Position numbers and translations under genes: made by a program. A stretch of 64,000 nt of DNA, taken from Panagrolaimus kolymaensis (lineage: Eukaryota > Nematoda > Chromadorea > Rhabditida > Panagrolaimidae). Below are positions 1 through 12,285 of this stretch, in pieces. How positions within the stretch are numbered: position 1 is the stretch's first letter; each line of letters opens with the position of its first letter. Location of the stretch: positions 5,022,001 to 5,086,000 of the forward strand of contig JAJQJQ010000007.1 of the NCBI GenBank assembly GCA_028622995.1, in the 5' to 3' direction. The notes beneath the pieces are model-generated. The model had not been told where the DNA came from and did not search any database. It was given only the letters and a program-made list of their open reading frames with translations.

Positions 1-2494
1 TTTTCATGACTTTCTTTGACTCATTTTTGTCAGGTGTTGTTGGTTGATATATTTGATTGTTACTATTAAAACAAAATAATTTGAATATAACTCATAATAA
101 CTTTGCCTTTAAATTTTTTTTAAAAATTACTCTCTGAGGTAGAATTTAGGTAAACGTATAGGCATTGTGTATTTTTGTATTAAACTTCTAGAAATTTTGA
201 TTAAAGGACCCTAATCATTTGGTCTTTTGAAAATTTCAAATTTTCGTTTCCCGCATTATTCCCTCCTGCTGGCAAGGTGCAAAGTCCCTTTTAAGCAAGT
301 TTGATTTTTTTTTGAAATCCAATTTTTTTCTTCTTCATCTAGGTTTTAATGGATATATGTAAATACAATATTAAAAAGGTAAAAGGTATTGCGTAAATAC
401 ATTGAAATGGTTGATATTCACGGAGATGAAGAAGAAGAAAATTAATTTCAAAAAAAAATCAAACTTGCTTGAAAGGGACTTTGCACCTTGCCAGCAGGAG
501 GGAATAATGCGGGAAACGAAAATTTGAAATTTTCAAAAGACCAAATGATTAGGGTCCTTTAATGAGGTGTGTTAAAATGAATTTGTTGAAAAAATTAGAA
601 GAATTTTTAAAACATTTATGAATCACCAGCGCCATCAATGAAAAAAAAACTGCTACTCCTCCTCTTTTTCATCGATACTCCCTCTTCCACCCACCTTCTC
701 AAATTACATCATCAACATCGTCCGAATCAGATATAATCGGTGTTCCTAAATTCCATTAAATTCTAAACATTCTTTTTTGCAAACACAACAACAAAAGCTT
801 CTTTTTTTCTTCATCAATTAGTCATTGAACATGGAAAAAAAATATTTAACTTGATCTCTATCTGGTTTCATTCAAAGCATTCCATTTTTTTCTTCTTCTT
901 CAATTCCTTAAGCGGACATTGTTGCTTTTTCTTCTCTTCGTCATCACCACAGCTATTACGTCACATATTGCGCGAAATATAAAAAAAATCAATTTATAAA
1001 AATGTCTCCTCTTTTTTTTTCTGCATATCTGAGAAGCGCGAAAAAGTTGGTCGCTTACAAAAATAAATTGTTGCTTGTTAGTGTTGTTGCTCTTTGTGTT
1101 TTGCTGTACAAATAATAAATTGTAGCGATGGTGGTTATTATCAAAAAGGTTTTTGGTTACCTTAGATTTGCCGATTGAATGATTTTCAAAATAAATAATT
1201 TTTCTTTCCTCTTGTCATGATCGTTATTTGTTCATAGAGATGGTAAAAAAGTAACTTCAAAAAAAGCTATTGTTGCATTATTTTTTTATTACTCATTAAA
1301 ATTTTCATTATTTTTTTGTTTATTTTTACGAACTTTAATTATCTTTATTTTCGATCGGTTTCACTTATTCTCTGCAATTTTATAGACTTACAGTAAGTAA
1401 TTCTCTGTCTCCACCCATTTCACTGATTTTTTCATTGCAGTCATTTTTTTTATTCCACTTCTTTTTTATTCGATATTTCATCCTATTGAAGTGTTCCTTT
1501 TTTCTCTGTCTGATTTTGTATTATTTGCTTACGTGCAGAAAATTTTTTGCAAAAAATAAAATAAATTTTTTTTCTTCCTCGATCAATGACAGGACAGCCG
1601 TTTTCTTTCTCCCTTTTTGTATGTATGTAGGAGAAAGAGAGAGAAAGAGAAGAGAAGGACTCTTTTTTTTTATTTCCAAAAAATGTCTGAAAAGAAAAAA
1701 ACTTTTTATATATTTTTTTCTCCCTTTTCGATTGTCTCTTTATCCATTTTTTTTCTTACTATTTCTCTGTTCCTTCTTTCTCTCTCTTTTCTAAAGGTTG
1801 TCGTTTATTCGTTTGGTTTTTGGTTTATAGACAGGCAGACGACGGTCAGTGGATGTTGTCTCTTTTTATTTTTTTCACAAAAAATATAGCACATAGAAGA
1901 GAAGGAGAAAAGAGGAAGGAAAGCATTGGGCTGCTTTGGGGCTAGTCCTCCTCGTCTGTTCTCCTTCTTTTATGTGTCCCAATTGACAACCAAACAAAAA
2001 AAAGAACACTAAGCATAATGCAACTTTAGTGGTTTTTTTTATTCTCCTAAAATATATGCACGTTTTTTTGCCGGCACCGTCTGGTGCGCCCGCGCGTTCG
2101 TTTTTCTCGTTTCCCTTTAGGCTGTGGAAAAAGCAGTGACGCTCTCCTCCTACTTTTTTTTATTTTTGAAACAAAAAAAGCTGCTGTTGCAAAAAATGGA
2201 TGAATGGATGTCATTTATTTTTAGGGTCCAGTTATTTTTATTTATTATTATTATCATTTACTCGCTTATGAAAAGTCGACGTATGATTTTTATAAACATT
2301 TTTTTTTATTTTTTTATTCGAACGTTGAGGTAGTTGCTAAATGTTGTGGTGTAAATTAAAGTTCCCAACATTCACTTCTACCTGAGCGATCGGCATCGAA
2401 TCATTTTTCATTTACATATTTATTAAATGGGTATTTTTGGATTTACAAATTTTAAATCAAACTTTATTTAATGGAAAAAAGTGGCAGCGGATAT
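1..2494. other. Noncoding stretch left of the exchanger gene
   Basis: No open frame here looks like a gene. The sequence is very T-rich with long T runs and GAGA/CTCT tracts around 1630-1760. The only discrete structure is the foldback element at 201-562. The stretch lies downstream of the Na+/H+ exchanger, which ends at 2495 on the minus strand, and probably includes its 3' UTR and the flank of a neighbour outside the window. Confidence 0.6.
201..562. mobile_element. TTAA-flanked foldback element (MITE) with long arms
   Basis: Two arms of about 140 bp (201 to about 341 and about 421-562) are almost perfect inverted copies. The outer ends read TTAAAGGACCC and GGGTCCTTTAA. The terminal TTAA could be the target duplication used by piggyBac-like elements; the alternative is a TGA duplication just outside (198-200 and 563-565). 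There is no open frame inside, so it would be non-autonomous. The near identity of the arms suggests recent activity or gene conversion. A second element with the same TTAAAGG ends lies at 32237-32435. Confidence 0.8.
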
Positions 2495-4668
2495 TCATAC
2501 TAATGACGGTCTTGGTGAGTCCAAACGAGGTTCAGCTTTTAATTGAGCGTTTAAGCCTTTGAGAAGCCTGGCTTGAGAAGATGAGCTTTTAACTCGACTA
2601 TATTTTTCAACAAGTTCATCTCCCCGAGATGACATTTTTTCAGTCATAAATGGTCGAATAAATTCCCGATCAAATTGACTCAATCTTCGACGCCACTATA
2701 AAATTAATTTAAAACTCCGAAGTAATTAAAACTTCTAAAAACTCACAAAATATTGTCCATGAATTCCTGAAATGGCTTCAATTCCAGCCATCATATCATC
2801 TCTTGCCTTAAAAGTAATTCTTATATAACTTCCTAAAGAAAATGCACTCACATTGCTAAACATAATATCGGTCATGGTCAATTGATGACTTTCTTGCTTT
2901 TTAACTTGTAAAAATTGTACTAATGGTCTCATGGTTGATCCTTGAGCAAATACTGTAAGGACGATGATAACTACCGTTGTGGAAACAAACATATCTTTTG
3001 CTGGAATACTATCTTTATCCAATGTCATTACAAGACCATAACAAATGGCTCCGCTAAAATTAATATTTTCCTAATCAATATTTTTAAGAAATTTAGCTTT
3101 ACCGCAATCCACCATAAGCCATTATGAATTGATCAACAAGTTGAATTTTTTGTACTCTAAATTTATTACAAATTGCTGAAAATAAATATGTTCCTATAAA
3201 GCGGTAGATAAAACATGAGAATACTGTAACGGCGATAAACCTAAAATTAAATAATGAATGACAAAGTTCAAAAAAGGGTCAATAAAAAAAAAGCAAACCA
3301 AGGATCCCAAGTATGATTGCGAGAAAAGGTAGATAATCCTAAGAAAATAAATATCATGGCTTCGGAACTGTAATTGATTTGTATATTTGTTTATAAAGCT
3401 TACATGACTAAAAAAACAAACTGTGAAGCAATAGTTTTAAGAAAATATTTGACTGTAATTATTGCATCTTCGGTCATATTTCTTCGGACATAAGGTTTCA
3501 TAAAAAGGCCGCAAACAACAATACTAAAATTTCATAAATTACTCCAATGCTAGGAAAACCATTGAAAAACATACGCTAAAATTCCTGAATAATGTCCAAG
3601 TTCAGCAATTAAATATGCGAGATATGGAAAAAGTAAACAAATTAATGGCTGACTATGAGCTAATTCTTTTGTAAATCTGAAATCAAAGTTTTTTGTTGCA
3701 TTTACTAAAACAACTAATTTTAACCTGGTAGTAAGCCCAGTTACAGCAGCTCCTAAAACTCCTATCAAAACTCCACCAATTGCAACAAGGAAAAATGCTC
3801 CAGATGCTCGAAGAAAATCATTAAATACTAAATGTTCGCTTCCAATCATTGCCATTGAACTTAACGCATGATAAAGAACGATGGTGATAGCATCGTTTAA
3901 AAGGGATTCACCAAAAACGCAAATATAAAGAAGCTGAAAAACAAAATTATTTAACAAGAAAAAAAATAAAGGAACTGAAATCAGACTTCGTTGACATTGA
4001 TTTCAGTAAAAACACTCAAAACTGCTACAGGATCAACAGCTGAAATCAAAGTTGAAAAAAGCATTAAATCAATGAATGCTATTTCCGTTTCATAAAAATC
4101 ACTAAATAAATAAAGAGTTAATCCAATACTAATAATATTCCATAACGTTCCAGCGATGGCATAAGTAGCGATGGTTCCAATATTGCGAAAGAATAATCGA
4201 TTTGGCATAAAATAACCTGCTTCAAGGGCTATTGGTGGAAGAAGATACAGAAAGAAAAGATCTGAAAGAAGACAAAAGTTTTTCCACAATTGATTTTTAA
4301 CTTCGAAAAAAGTCTATGGAAAAAACTCAAACTCTTTTGTTAGCAAATTTTCAAGTTAAAAAATAAGTTTGTATTATTTTTCTAAGTTTATTAAAAAGCC
4401 TAAAATAACTCTCACCAGGGTCAAGATAAACATCATGTGGTAAAAACCAATCGAGCATTGTGCCTACACAAAACCCAGCTACAATCATCATTGCCGAATC
4501 CGGCATTTTCAATCCTTGAGCTCTTGAATGAAAAACTTAAAAACCATATTCACAATTATTTCTAGCTTGATAAAAAAAAGTTTTACGTAGTTTAACACCA
4601 AGGATAAAAACCATCCAAAGGCAAACAAATAGCGGCGTTCTAACATCATGCCATTCAAACTTTATCAT
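2495..4668 (-). CDS. Sodium/proton exchanger, NHE/NHX family
   Basis: A plasma or organelle membrane antiporter exchanging Na+ for H+. Eleven exons join in frame: 4668-4587, 4535-4416, 4261-3987, 3933-3725, 3676-3575, 3523-3404, 3367-3299, 3240-3103, 3053-2852, 2806-2747, 2695-2495, giving 525 residues. Family hallmarks in order are [18 protein letters not shown], the ion-path segment [39 protein letters not shown] and the [13 protein letters not shown] re-entrant region. After the membrane domain only a short tail follows, ending soon after [16 protein letters not shown], so the long C-terminal regulatory domain of mammalian NHE1-type proteins is missing. The start is the first ATG of the exon reading [13 protein letters not shown]; an additional 5' exon with a signal segment cannot be excluded. 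Confidence 0.93.
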
Positions 4669-5398
4669 ATTATTATTTCTTTTTTTGATAATAATAAACA
4701 AACAACAAAAATTATTATTTTAAGTAATGCGCAAAAAAAAATGCAATTTTCAACTTAATAAAATTCACATTGCATTTTGTGTCTGATTAGTTAATAAATC
4801 AATCAATCTTCTCTTTTTTTATTCAACTGATATTTTTAATTTTTAAAACAAATATGCTTCTGAAATCAACAATGCAACGTTTTCATATTTTAGGAAATCC
4901 TCTGCTTGGTAGGAAGAAATCTGTCATTATAAAATTATTCTTTTTTAGTAAAGATTGCTTCAAAGATTTTCCTCATTGTTTTTTTTTCTTCAGCAAAGCA
5001 GCTATAAAAAATTCAAAACTACGCGCATTTTGGCTATTTGTGTATTGATGACCAAATAACTGATTCGTGTTTTTCTTGTTTTCCCTACTTTGAATTTTTT
5101 TCTATCGACGTTACAACTGCTCTTTTCTTTATCCTTCGTTATTTGCTATAAAAATAATATTTATCATTATTTTTTGCCTTTTTACCATTAACTAAAACCA
5201 TTTTATTCTTTTTAAAAGGTCTTTGACTCATAATTTCATTAATTTGACATAGCTATTTAGCTTGGATTCAAACTTATATATTTGGAATTTTACCCATAAA
5301 ACGTCTAAGCGTGTCTCTCATTTTCTTCGCGTTATTTTTTAAAACAACCTTTATCATTTGCTCAATTTCAGGGTTTACTATTTGCATCTTACTTCATA

Positions 5399-5593
5399 AT
5401 GGATAAGCCAAGACTCGCTCGTGTTACTCAAGTTCTCGGACGTACTGGATCTCAAGGACAATGTACTCAAGTTCGTGTTGAATTCATCGATGACACCAAA
5501 CGTTCAATCATCCGTAATGTCAAAGGACCAATTCGTGAAGGAGATATTCTTACACTTCTTGAAGCAGAAAGAGAAGCTCGTCGTCTTCGCTAA
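5399..5593 (+). CDS. rps-28: 40S ribosomal protein S28
   Basis: A complete single-exon frame of 64 residues, the usual size for S28/eS28, a small-subunit protein of the mRNA exit channel. The sequence starts [20 protein letters not shown] and ends [12 protein letters not shown], as in other animals. A 3' splice site (AG at 5370-5371) lies 27 nt before the ATG with no visible 5' exon, so the mRNA is probably trans-spliced to a leader. It sits about 730 bp from the divergently transcribed exchanger, so the intervening DNA (4669-5371) probably holds both promoters. Confidence 0.98.
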   Translation: MDKPRLARVTQVLGRTGSQGQCTQVRVEFIDDTKRSIIRNVKGPIREGDILTLLEAEREARRLR

Positions 5594-6013
5594 TTTCTTA
5601 CAACAATTGCGTCTGCTTGTTCGAATTTGTTAAAAGCTTTTTTTATGAATGTGTTTTCCAAAGCGGATGTTTTTTGTTAAGTTGTTTTTACTATATAAAT
5701 GATTTTTTGAAACATTTGTTTGATTTGTTGATTAATGCCATGTTGAACTACAGAATCTATTCATAGAATGGAATGCAAAAAAGATAACTTAAACCTTCTT
5801 TTTATTCTTAAGACATGTATGAATTAGTTATGACATTTGCTTTTTGTAGTTAAAGGTAAAGCTTATTGTCATACATTCCGGTTACTTTGTGCAGAGGCAC
5901 GATCTCGCCATTCCCAAATTTCTTATCAGCGTCTTCAAAAGAAAAGAAAAGTTTAACAAAGCAATATTTTTTGTGCTGAAATAGGTTGTCGTTGTTTAAA
6001 AGTTTAAAATTAA

Positions 6014-7749
6014 ATGAATTCAGGTTAGATATTGAGTTGTTTATAAATATGAATATGTAATCCTCATTTTTAGAATCGCTTAAACTATATCAATGTAAAA
6101 TTTGTTCTGCACACGCAACTGGGTTCCATGTAAAGGATTTTCAAAGTTAATATTCTCTATATAATTGAATTTCAGTTTGATGCTCAAAGTTGTTCAGCAT
6201 GTGCGGCATTTTTTCGTCGAACAGTTGCATTAAAGAAAAATTATAAATGCCAATTGGGAAACAATAAATGCGAAATATTATATACCGAGCGAAGCCTATG
6301 TCGAGCATGTCGATACGTAAGATGTATCAACGTTGGAATGAAAATTAATGGTAAGCTTGGATCGATTCTCAAATGTAATTTTATAATATGAAAATTACAG
6401 CGGTTCAACCTAAAAAGGCATCAAAATCACGAGAATATGTCACCAAATCTGGGCTAAAGAGAAACAAACGATTTGCAACGGTAGCAATCCTAGAAGTGAG
6501 ACAATTTCTTCAATGAATTTCTCAATTTTGTTCATTTGTTTTTAGGAATCTTCTTATAAATCCCCTTCACAAGCTTCAATTGAATCCGTTCCATCAGTTT
6601 CTGAAACAATCTCAGTTATTTCCGAAGATGAAAGAATCCAAAATTCACCAACATCCTCATGTTTGTCACCAAGAAATTTTGAAGCTTTGAATAATTCTTA
6701 TCGACAAAAATCCATTTTAAAATGTTTAATTGAAGAAGAAATGAGAATATCAGAACGAAGGAGGATAATGTTTTGTGAGCGTCCAGTTGGAAGCTTACTT
6801 GGAGCCAGTAAATCTTGTGTAAGGTTCTTTTATAAATGAAATATAAAGAAGCCCATTTTAGCCTTACACTAAAAATGATATAAAGCCATTAAGTTTCCGT
6901 AATTTTCGTAAATCAATTCGTACTCATATTTTATTAATTTATGAATGGCTTCGATCATGGCCTGATTATTCTTTACTTTCAATGGATGATCAGGTTAGAT
7001 AGTTTTTAGATAGATTTCTCTGTACACAAGAAAACTTATAGTTTGCTTTTCTGTTCTAAAATAGGATAAATAAAATTAAAGGATTTTTAAGATAGCATTG
7101 TTACGTAAATGTGTATTATATCATACTGTATTGGATCCATGTTTTATTACAATGCAAATAGGAGATATGTCTAAATTTGTTATGCAAAATGGAGGCTATG
7201 TATCAACGAACGAAGATTGTATTGATGGATGGCAAAATGAAAAAGAAATAAGTCATGAAAGCAAAAAATTGTAATTCATTCATAAATATTGTAAAAAATA
7301 GAGAATGGAAAAAATATTTGAAAATTTTTAGGATTTATTTGCCGTTATTAAAACGACTCGTCTCTGAAATTGTTGCACCTATGGTTGCGATGGATTTATC
7401 ATTTGAAGAATTTGTAGCATTAAAATCTTTAGTTTCAATCCAAGGAAGTTAGTTTTTGGGTTATTGAAAGATTTTTCAAACAAAAATTTTATCATTTTTA
7501 GCGATGGGAAATATTTCTCCCATGGGAAAACCAATCCTAAAGCGAAATACAGATTCCATTTGTCAAGCTTTATTCGAACATGTTTCCCCAAAATTTGACA
7601 AGGCTGAAAGAATTGGAAATATTATTCTTTTGCTTTCTCCCATTTTTGGAATAGGTGATTGCTTTGTTGAATCCCATCATCAAGTTCATTTCTTTGATTT
7701 ATGGCAACTTGATTCATTGCTTCTTCAACTTTTAAAAAACAAAGTTTGA
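6014..7749 (+). CDS. Nuclear hormone receptor 1 (HNF4-derived, supplementary type)
   Basis: A DNA-binding, probably ligand-regulated transcription factor. Nine exons join in frame: 6014-6023, 6074-6129, 6176-6350, 6401-6495, 6546-6818, 6862-6993, 7092-7270, 7332-7447, 7502-7749, giving 427 residues. The two zinc fingers begin almost at the N-terminus. CKICSAHATGFHFDAQSC then CSACAAFFRRTV form finger one with the P-box, and CQLG...CEI...CRACRYVRC forms finger two. A Ser-rich hinge follows, then a divergent helical ligand domain with FEEFVALKSLV. The first exon is only 10 nt (ATGAATTCAG); its phase matches but it is the least certain part. The stop is 164 nt before the next gene on the same strand, an operon-like spacing. 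Confidence 0.9.
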
Positions 7750-7913
7750 AAGTTTTTTTTGTTTATGCAAATAAATATTTCATTTTTTTTCCACACATTT
7801 TTTTCTATAAAAGCAAAACAATGACATCAAAAATAATCAGTCGTATTTGTTCGCTGCTTTCAACAACGAACGTTACATTTTGTTCTCGTTTCTGCCCATT
7901 TTTTGGTTAAAAA

Positions 7914-10900
7914 ATGGCACAACATCCGCCGCCTCATTCATCTGGTTTACCATCGGCAACCATCTCTTCAATTGATGCTGCTGTTGCTGCAATACTCAAT
8001 GATGATCCATCAACAAATTCAAATGTTGATATCGTTGGAACTGCTGTGGCTCTTTCAAATGGAACCATGGATCGTGTTGAATTGATGATGAACAAACTTC
8101 GGTGTCGTGGTCGTCGACTTCGGCCATCTCGTCGTCCTCTTACTGTTGATCGTCCATTTGCTCGACAATTACCATCACCTCCAACAATGACTGCTATCTC
8201 ACCTGTCTATCCAACGGCTCAAGCTATTTCTCCTGAACCTCGGACTGCTTTCAGCCTTTCACCTGTATCTCCAATTTCTCGTAAAAAGCTATCAAATGTT
8301 CCTAGCAAATCTAAATTAGCTACTGGTCGTGAACGCTCTGTATCTCCTTTGATTACTCCTCAAAAAAATACTGTAAGTTTTAATTTTTTTGGTGCCTTGT
8401 TTTATGGTTGGAAAAACTTACTGTATTATTTTAGCCAACTCGTACTGGACGTGAAAGAACACCAAAAAGCGATTCTCAAAATTCTTCTGGTTATCCAACT
8501 GCTCTTTCACCTGTTACACCGCCTCATCCTGCAAGTCGGCGTCAATCAATATCAAATGTTGTTATTCCTTCAACTAGAACGGGGCTTGAAGTAACACCAC
8601 CACGAAGAAATGATCAAAAGTATCCTGCTGCTCATATTGGAACTGGCCGTGATCACAGTGAACGCTCAACAAGAACTGGACGAGAAGCTTCACAACATTC
8701 ACCTTGTTATCGTATGGGAATAACTCCAACTACTCCACCATCTTCTCTTCGAAAAACTGGTCGTGGTGTTTCACCTTTAGTAAGTTCATCATAATATGCA
8801 ATTTAAAAGAAATTTTCTATTTTCTTAGAATTAGCCTTATTTAATATGTTTTTCTTCTAATGTTTACTTTAAATAATTAACCAACATTTTTTTAGCAGCT
8901 TCGTACTGGTCGAGAACGAACTCGAAGCAATTCGTCTCAACGTTCTTCTGGATATCCAACAGCTCTTTCGCCTGCAACACCTCCTCTACCTGCAAGTCGG
9001 CGCCAATCTATCTCAAATGTTCAAATTCCTTCAACTAGAACTGGTCTTGATGTTACACCTCCAAAAAGAGATGCCAAAAGCTATTTCGTTACTCCTCAAC
9101 TTGCAACAGGTCATGAATCTAGTGAACGCTCAACAAAAACTGGTCGTGAAGCATCTCAACGTTCGCCTGCAACACCTTCTCATCCTGCAAGTCGTCGGCA
9201 ATCAATTTCAAATGTTCTCATTCCTTCAACTCACCCAAAGCTTGAACGTTCTCCTCTTCAAACTGGCCGTGAACTCAGTCAACGATCGTCGGATCAAGGA
9301 AGTTTTAGTGATACGTCTGCTGGAGGAAGTTATGCGTCTGATAATGGTCTTCGAACAGCTCTTGCACTTTCTCCTTATTCTGGGTCACCAATAAAAGATG
9401 GGGAAAACAAACCGTTTGTTTAAGAATATTTTTTTCAATTTATGTAAAATTTTTATTGTTTTAGAGTTCTAACTCCTGCTCAACAATGGTCTAATGTTAA
9501 GCCTGGTCGTGGTCCTAAGATTTGTCCTGCTAAATCTCCTGTTCTCAATATTGCTCGCGAAGTTAAACCTAAAAGTCGTTGTTCTGGAACTTCTCAACGT
9601 GAAGGCAAGCATACTCCAGAAAAGATTTGGAATGATCTCGTCCAAGCTTCGCAACAACAAGATGCGAAAGAAGCTACAAAACCATCTGGATTACATACTT
9701 CGCCTGTTCCTCCTACAATTTCGGTTAGCTTACTTTTAAAAAATTGCCAAAATATTTATAAATTTTTAGCCTTTACCTAGTCGTGAACCTTTGCTTACAA
9801 CTGCTCGACGCGCCGCAACACCACCTTCTGCAACTTGTAAACCATCTACAAATATTCTTGCTCCTTCAACTCGTACAGGTCTTGAACATACTCCTTTGCA
9901 AAGTGGTCGCGAACCTAGTGAACGCTCAATTAGAACTGGTCGGGATGCTTCTCAGCGTTCTTCTGGTTATCCAACTGCACTTTCACCGGCAACACCACCT
10001 CTACCAGCAAGTCGTCGACAATCTATCTCAAATGTTCAAATTCCTTCCACTCGTACTGGTTTAGATGTTACACCACAGCGAATTCAACCTGTTACCCCTT
10101 CTCAACTTGCAACAGGTCATGAATCTAGTGAATGCTCAACACGAACTGGTCGTGAAACTTCTCAACGCTCACCTTCAACGCCGCCATCACGAGCAAATCG
10201 TCGTCAATCAATCCCTGATGTTCGAATTCCTTCCACTCACACTGGACATGAACATACGCCATCAGAAAGTAGTTTTGAACGTTCAATTTCTGAAAATCCA
10301 TCACATCGTACTCAAAATTCACCTTCATGCCAATCAAGTAGAAAAGAACCGATTGTTCAACAAGGTCAACCTGCAATGGTAAGTTAAGCTTCTAATTTTT
10401 ATTTTTTTAAATTTATTTTTAGGGATCATTTCATGCATCTTCACCGCGTTCTTCTGGTTATCCAACGGCTCTTTCTCCTGCTACACCACCTCTACAAGCA
10501 AGTCGCCGACAATCAATCTCAAATGTGGTTATTCCTTCAACTAGAACGGGGCTTGAAGTAACGCCACCACGGAGAATGGATCAAAGCCATCCTGCTGCTC
10601 ATATCGGAACTGTTCGTGATCCAAGTGAACGTTCAACAAGAACTGGACGAGAAGCTTCACAACATTCACCTTCAACACCTCGTACTCCAGCCAGTCGTGT
10701 TCATTCAATCTCCAATGTTAATGTTGCTTCAACTCGTACAGGCCTTGAACACACTCCTCTGCAAAATGGTCGGGATACTCCTCAAAATTCTCCTTGTTGT
10801 CGCACTGGAATAGCTCAAGCTACTTCGCCAGTTTCTCGTTCAAAAACTGCTCGTGGATTATCTCCTTTGGTTACTCCTCCAAAAAGCCTTGTAAGTTATT

Positions 10901-11839
10901 CTTTTATAAATATTGATATATGGCTTCTTTTTTTATCGTTTCACATTACCTATCCTATCTTTTTTTAGCAACTTCGTACTGGTCGAGAACGAACTCGAAG
11001 CAATTCGTCTCAACATTCTTCTGGATATCCAACAGCTCTTTCACCTGCAACACCACCTCTACCAGCAAGTCGTCGTCAATCCATTTCGAACATCCTTATT
11101 CCTTCAACAAGAACTGGTCTTGATGTTACACCTCCAAAAAGAGATGCCAAAAGCTATTTTGGTACTCCTTCTCAACTTGCAACAGCTCATGAAAATAGCG
11201 AAGGTTCAACAAAAACTGGTCGTGAAGCATCTCAGCGTTCACCTGCAAGTCGTCGGCAATCTATTTCAAATGTTCTTGTTCCTTCAACTCGTACAGGTCT
11301 TGAACATACTCCTTTGAAAAGTGGCCGTGAACCTAGTGAACGCTCAATTAGAACTGGTCGGGATGCTTCTCAACGTTCTTCTGGTTATCCCACAGCAATT
11401 AGCCCTTCAATTTGTAAGTTTTTTATATTTTATTTTTATACTATAAATTTTATGCTTTTAGCACGCGATAATTTAAAGGGTACTGAACTCTTCCCTCCTC
11501 TTGATCCTAATCTTGGTCAACCAATAACTTCTCAACTTGAAGCGCCTCTTGGTACTGCAAAGATTCTTCCTCCAAATGCTCCTGTCCAAAGTGATGAAGA
11601 TGGTCTTGATCGTGTTACAATTGAATCCTCTGATAGTAATGAATCTGTTACCGTAAATATTATTATTACACTTAAAAGAAAATATTAATTTTCGCTTATT
11701 TCAGAGTCAATTAAGCGTTGAAATCAATAATACCGAACCTGATCCTCTTGGTGGCCGAAGACGTCGTCGTATGCGTCCTAAACGTATTCTCCTCAATGGT
11801 GAAGAAGTTTGGAGTGAAAAAAAGAACAAAAAAAATTAA
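7914..11839 (+). CDS. Unrecognised repetitive Ser/Thr/Arg/Pro-rich protein
   Basis: I do not recognise this protein. Nine exons join in frame: 7914-8372, 8435-8779, 8896-9413, 9465-9723, 9770-10378, 10423-10890, 10969-11413, 11462-11652, 11705-11839, giving 1142 residues. Most of it is a degenerate repeat with the ordered motifs SSGYPTALSPATPP, ASRRQSISNV, PSTRTGLE or PSTRTGLD, TPP or TPL, GREPSERS, RTGREASQRSP. About eight to ten copies are visible between residues 155 and 950. RRQS fits the basophilic-kinase (PKA-like) consensus, and TP and SP are proline-directed sites. There is no signal peptide, membrane segment or known fold, so it is probably disordered. The N-terminus holds Arg-rich RCRGRRLRPSRRP and the C-terminus GGRRRRRMRPKRILLNG, which suggest nucleic-acid or acidic-partner binding (inference). 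Exons 2-3 resemble exons 6-7, a segmental duplication. Confidence 0.88.
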
Positions 11840-11870
11840 ATTCTAAATGTTTTTTTATTTACTAAGTAAT

Positions 11871-12197
11871 TTATTTACTTTGTAATGTATTTGTATCGTA
11901 AAAAATAAAGTTGAAATTATTATTATTACTTTCGAATAGTTTTCTTTTTGCTGGACTCTTTGGTGGTGGAATCGTTGAATTTTGTGAATGCGTTTTGAAA
12001 GGACTTTTTGGTGGCGGAATTCTTTTTACTGGTGATTTTAAAAGTTCTTTTTTACGTTGAATCTCATCTGCAATGTCTCGCAAACTATCAGCAAAATCCT
12101 TCATATCTAATTGAGATTTTAGCTTTCGTTGTTTTTTGCATACGCATGATTTTGAGCGAATTCGATGGCTTGGTTTTTTTACTGGGGATGAAGACAT
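11871..12197 (-). CDS. Small Lys/Ser/Pro-rich protein, unknown function
   Basis: A single-exon frame of 108 residues. It begins MSSSPVKKPSHRIRSKSC, has a likely helix around residues 30-52 (MKDFADSLRDIADEIQRKKE) and then three PPPKSP or SPVK-type motifs, KSPVKRIPPPKSPFK and IPPPKSPAKRK. SPVK/KSP sites are typical substrates of cyclin-dependent kinases, and the basic character suggests a nuclear protein; both points are inference. A TTTTTTTAG splice acceptor ends 2 nt before the ATG, as in trans-spliced genes, which supports a real gene. It is convergent with the repetitive protein gene: the two stop codons are only 31 bp apart, so their 3' UTRs must overlap. Confidence 0.7.
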   Translation of the reverse strand: MSSSPVKKPSHRIRSKSCVCKKQRKLKSQLDMKDFADSLRDIADEIQRKKELLKSPVKRIPPPKSPFKTHSQNSTIPPPKSPAKRKLFESNNNNFNFIFYDTNTLQSK

Positions 12198-12214
12198 TGC
12201 TAAAAAAATATATA

Positions 12215-12285
12215 ATTTTCATCGACATCTTCTACATCGACATTTTCTATATCAACATTTTTTACATCGACATTTTTTTATATAC
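12215..12285. repeat. Short minisatellite, CATCGACATTTT-like unit
   Basis: Four imperfect copies of a 15-16 bp unit resembling CATCGACATTTTCTA stand in tandem just upstream of the small Lys/Pro-rich gene. Related GTCGATGTCGATGTCG sequence in the opposite orientation occurs at about 12500-12530, so the two could be ends of a decayed foldback element. No target duplication was found. Confidence 0.55.

Noticed and set aside
1435..1794. Phe/Leu-rich 119-residue frame
   Set aside because: It is the translation of a T-rich tract; no start context, splice partner or domain.
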